Shown one piece after another: positions 31,478 to 32,150 of a stretch of DNA of 32,150 bases; positions within the stretch are counted from its first letter, which is position 1; each line of letters begins with the position of its first letter. This DNA comes from an uncultured Collinsella sp. Its GTDB lineage: Bacteria > Actinomycetota > Coriobacteriia > Coriobacteriales > Coriobacteriaceae. The stretch lies in contig UQXC01000018.1 of NCBI GenBank assembly GCA_900544995.1, positions 1 to 32,150 on the forward strand, read 5' to 3'. A program made the position numbers and the translations under genes. Under the pieces are notes generated by a model that worked only from the letters and a program-made list of their open reading frames with translations, did no database searches and was not told the origin of the DNA.

Positions 31478-31503
31478 GCACTTGCGCGGTGGGATGGTAA
31501 TAT
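31476..31503 (+). promoter_or_regulatory. alaS: Weak promoter candidate before alaS
   Basis: TTGCAC (31476-31481) and TAATAT (31498-31503) are 16 bp apart, just after the terminator and 46 bp before the alaS ATG. Each hexamer matches consensus only partly, but no better site is visible. No T-box is seen before alaS. Confidence 0.35.
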
Positions 31504-31549
31504 CGTTACGTTTGAACTGTTTCGATGTGAAACCGAGGAGATTCCCTCT

Positions 31550-32150
31550 ATGAGTGCTGACTACCCGTCAATGACTACGGCCGAGATCCGCTCCAAGTTC
31601 CTCAACTTCTTTGAGGAGCGCGGTCTTAAGCTCTATCCTTCTTCGTCCCTCGTCCCCGATGATCCCTCGCTGCTGCTTGCCAACGCCGGCATGAACCAGT
31701 TTAAGGAGTACTACCAGGGCAAGAAGACCATGAAGGAGATCGGCGCGATCTCCTGCCAGAAGTGCGTCCGCACCAACGACATCGATTGCATCGGCGAGGA
31801 CGGCCGTCACCTGTCCTTCTTTGAGATGCTCGGCGACTTCTCCTTTGGCGGCGTCTCCAAGCAGCAGGCCTGCGCTTGGGCCTTTGAGCTCATCACCAAG
31901 GAGTTCAAGCTGCCGCTCGACCGCCTGTACTTCACCGTCTTTACCGAGGACGACGAGACCCACGACGTGTGGCGTTCCCTGGGCGTTGCCGAGGACCACA
32001 TCTCGCGTCTGGGGGAGGACGACAACTTCTGGGCCGCCGGCCCCACCGGCCCCTGCGGTCCGTGCTCCGAGATCTACTTTGACATGGGCGAGGAGGTCGG
32101 CTGCGGCAGGCCCCGCCCATAGCCCCGGTCTGGCTGTGGACAGCGAGCGG
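31550..32150 (+). CDS. alaS: Alanyl-tRNA synthetase, 5' part (frame breaks at the contig end)
   Basis: AlaRS charges tRNA-Ala. The first ~185 residues are a normal class II N-terminus: MTTAEIRSKFLNFFEERGL, DPSLLLANAGMNQFKEYYQG, CQKCVRTNDIDCIGEDGRHLSFFEMLGDFSFGG (motif 2 region) and NFWAAGPTGPCGPCSEIYFDMG. ATG 31550 follows GAGGAG (31535-31540) and matches the family start; the extra frame up to 31460 lies in the terminator region. After GEEVGCGRP (about 32112) the frame meets TAG at 32120-32122, but the last ~20 bases would read GCDSER if one inserted G is removed, as expected for the conserved PGCDxxR segment. This is more likely end-of-contig error than a pseudogene. Confidence 0.88.

Overview
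The window looks like a contig from a high-GC Gram-positive of the Coriobacteriia, most like Collinsella. This rests on GC-rich third positions, actinobacterial gene order (coiled-coil protein, DUF177, rpmF, plsX, acpP, rnc, smc, ftsY, ffh), GTG/TTG starts with strong Shine-Dalgarno (SD) sites, a group-3 sigma factor, and a canonical T-box before ileS. The genus is inferred from gene order and protein style; no search was run. Nearly everything is chromosomal core. I see no insertion sequence, phage gene, CRISPR array, tRNA or rRNA.

Layout. 1-9248 (+): end of a coiled-coil protein, DUF177, rpmF, plsX, acpP, rnc, smc, ftsY, ffh, tightly packed and often overlapping; this joins ribosome/RNA processing, phospholipid precursor supply, chromosome organisation and SRP targeting. 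9361-10125 (-): a DUF134 HTH protein fused to a NifX-like domain and a Cys/His tail, with a palindromic operator pair in its promoter. 10292-12692 (+): thyA, folA and a SpoU/TrmH methyltransferase. 12818-14167 (+): MATE transporter, convergent with a corrinoid adenosyltransferase (14297-14782, -) across an imperfect inverted repeat. 14875-17299 (+): ftsH and a DUF523 protein. 17346-18434 (-): iron-type alcohol/glycerol dehydrogenase. 18435-21734: T-box leader and ileS. 21957-23569: lspA and an RluD-type pseudouridine synthase. 23652-28140: membrane glycosyltransferase, minimal prepilin peptidase, HD-domain dNTPase-like protein, rarA. 28241-31397: coupled operon of DUF948 protein, degenerate RsbW-like protein, SigB-type sigma factor and AI-2E-family permease, behind a sequence resembling an actinobacterial sigma-B promoter. 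31550 onward: 5' part of alaS, whose frame breaks in the last ~45 bases.

The best candidates for undescribed biology are: (1) the DUF134-NifX-metal-tail protein, with two near-identical palindromes 53 bp apart around its promoter and a strong internal SD/ATG that could make the NifX-tail half separately; (2) the sigma-B operon, whose anti-sigma-like protein lacks the GHKL Asn and glycine box; (3) two related terminator hairpins sharing a CACAAAGGGGACAG core; (4) a 22-bp perfect palindrome between plsX and acpP. The two window ends look like unreliable contig termini.
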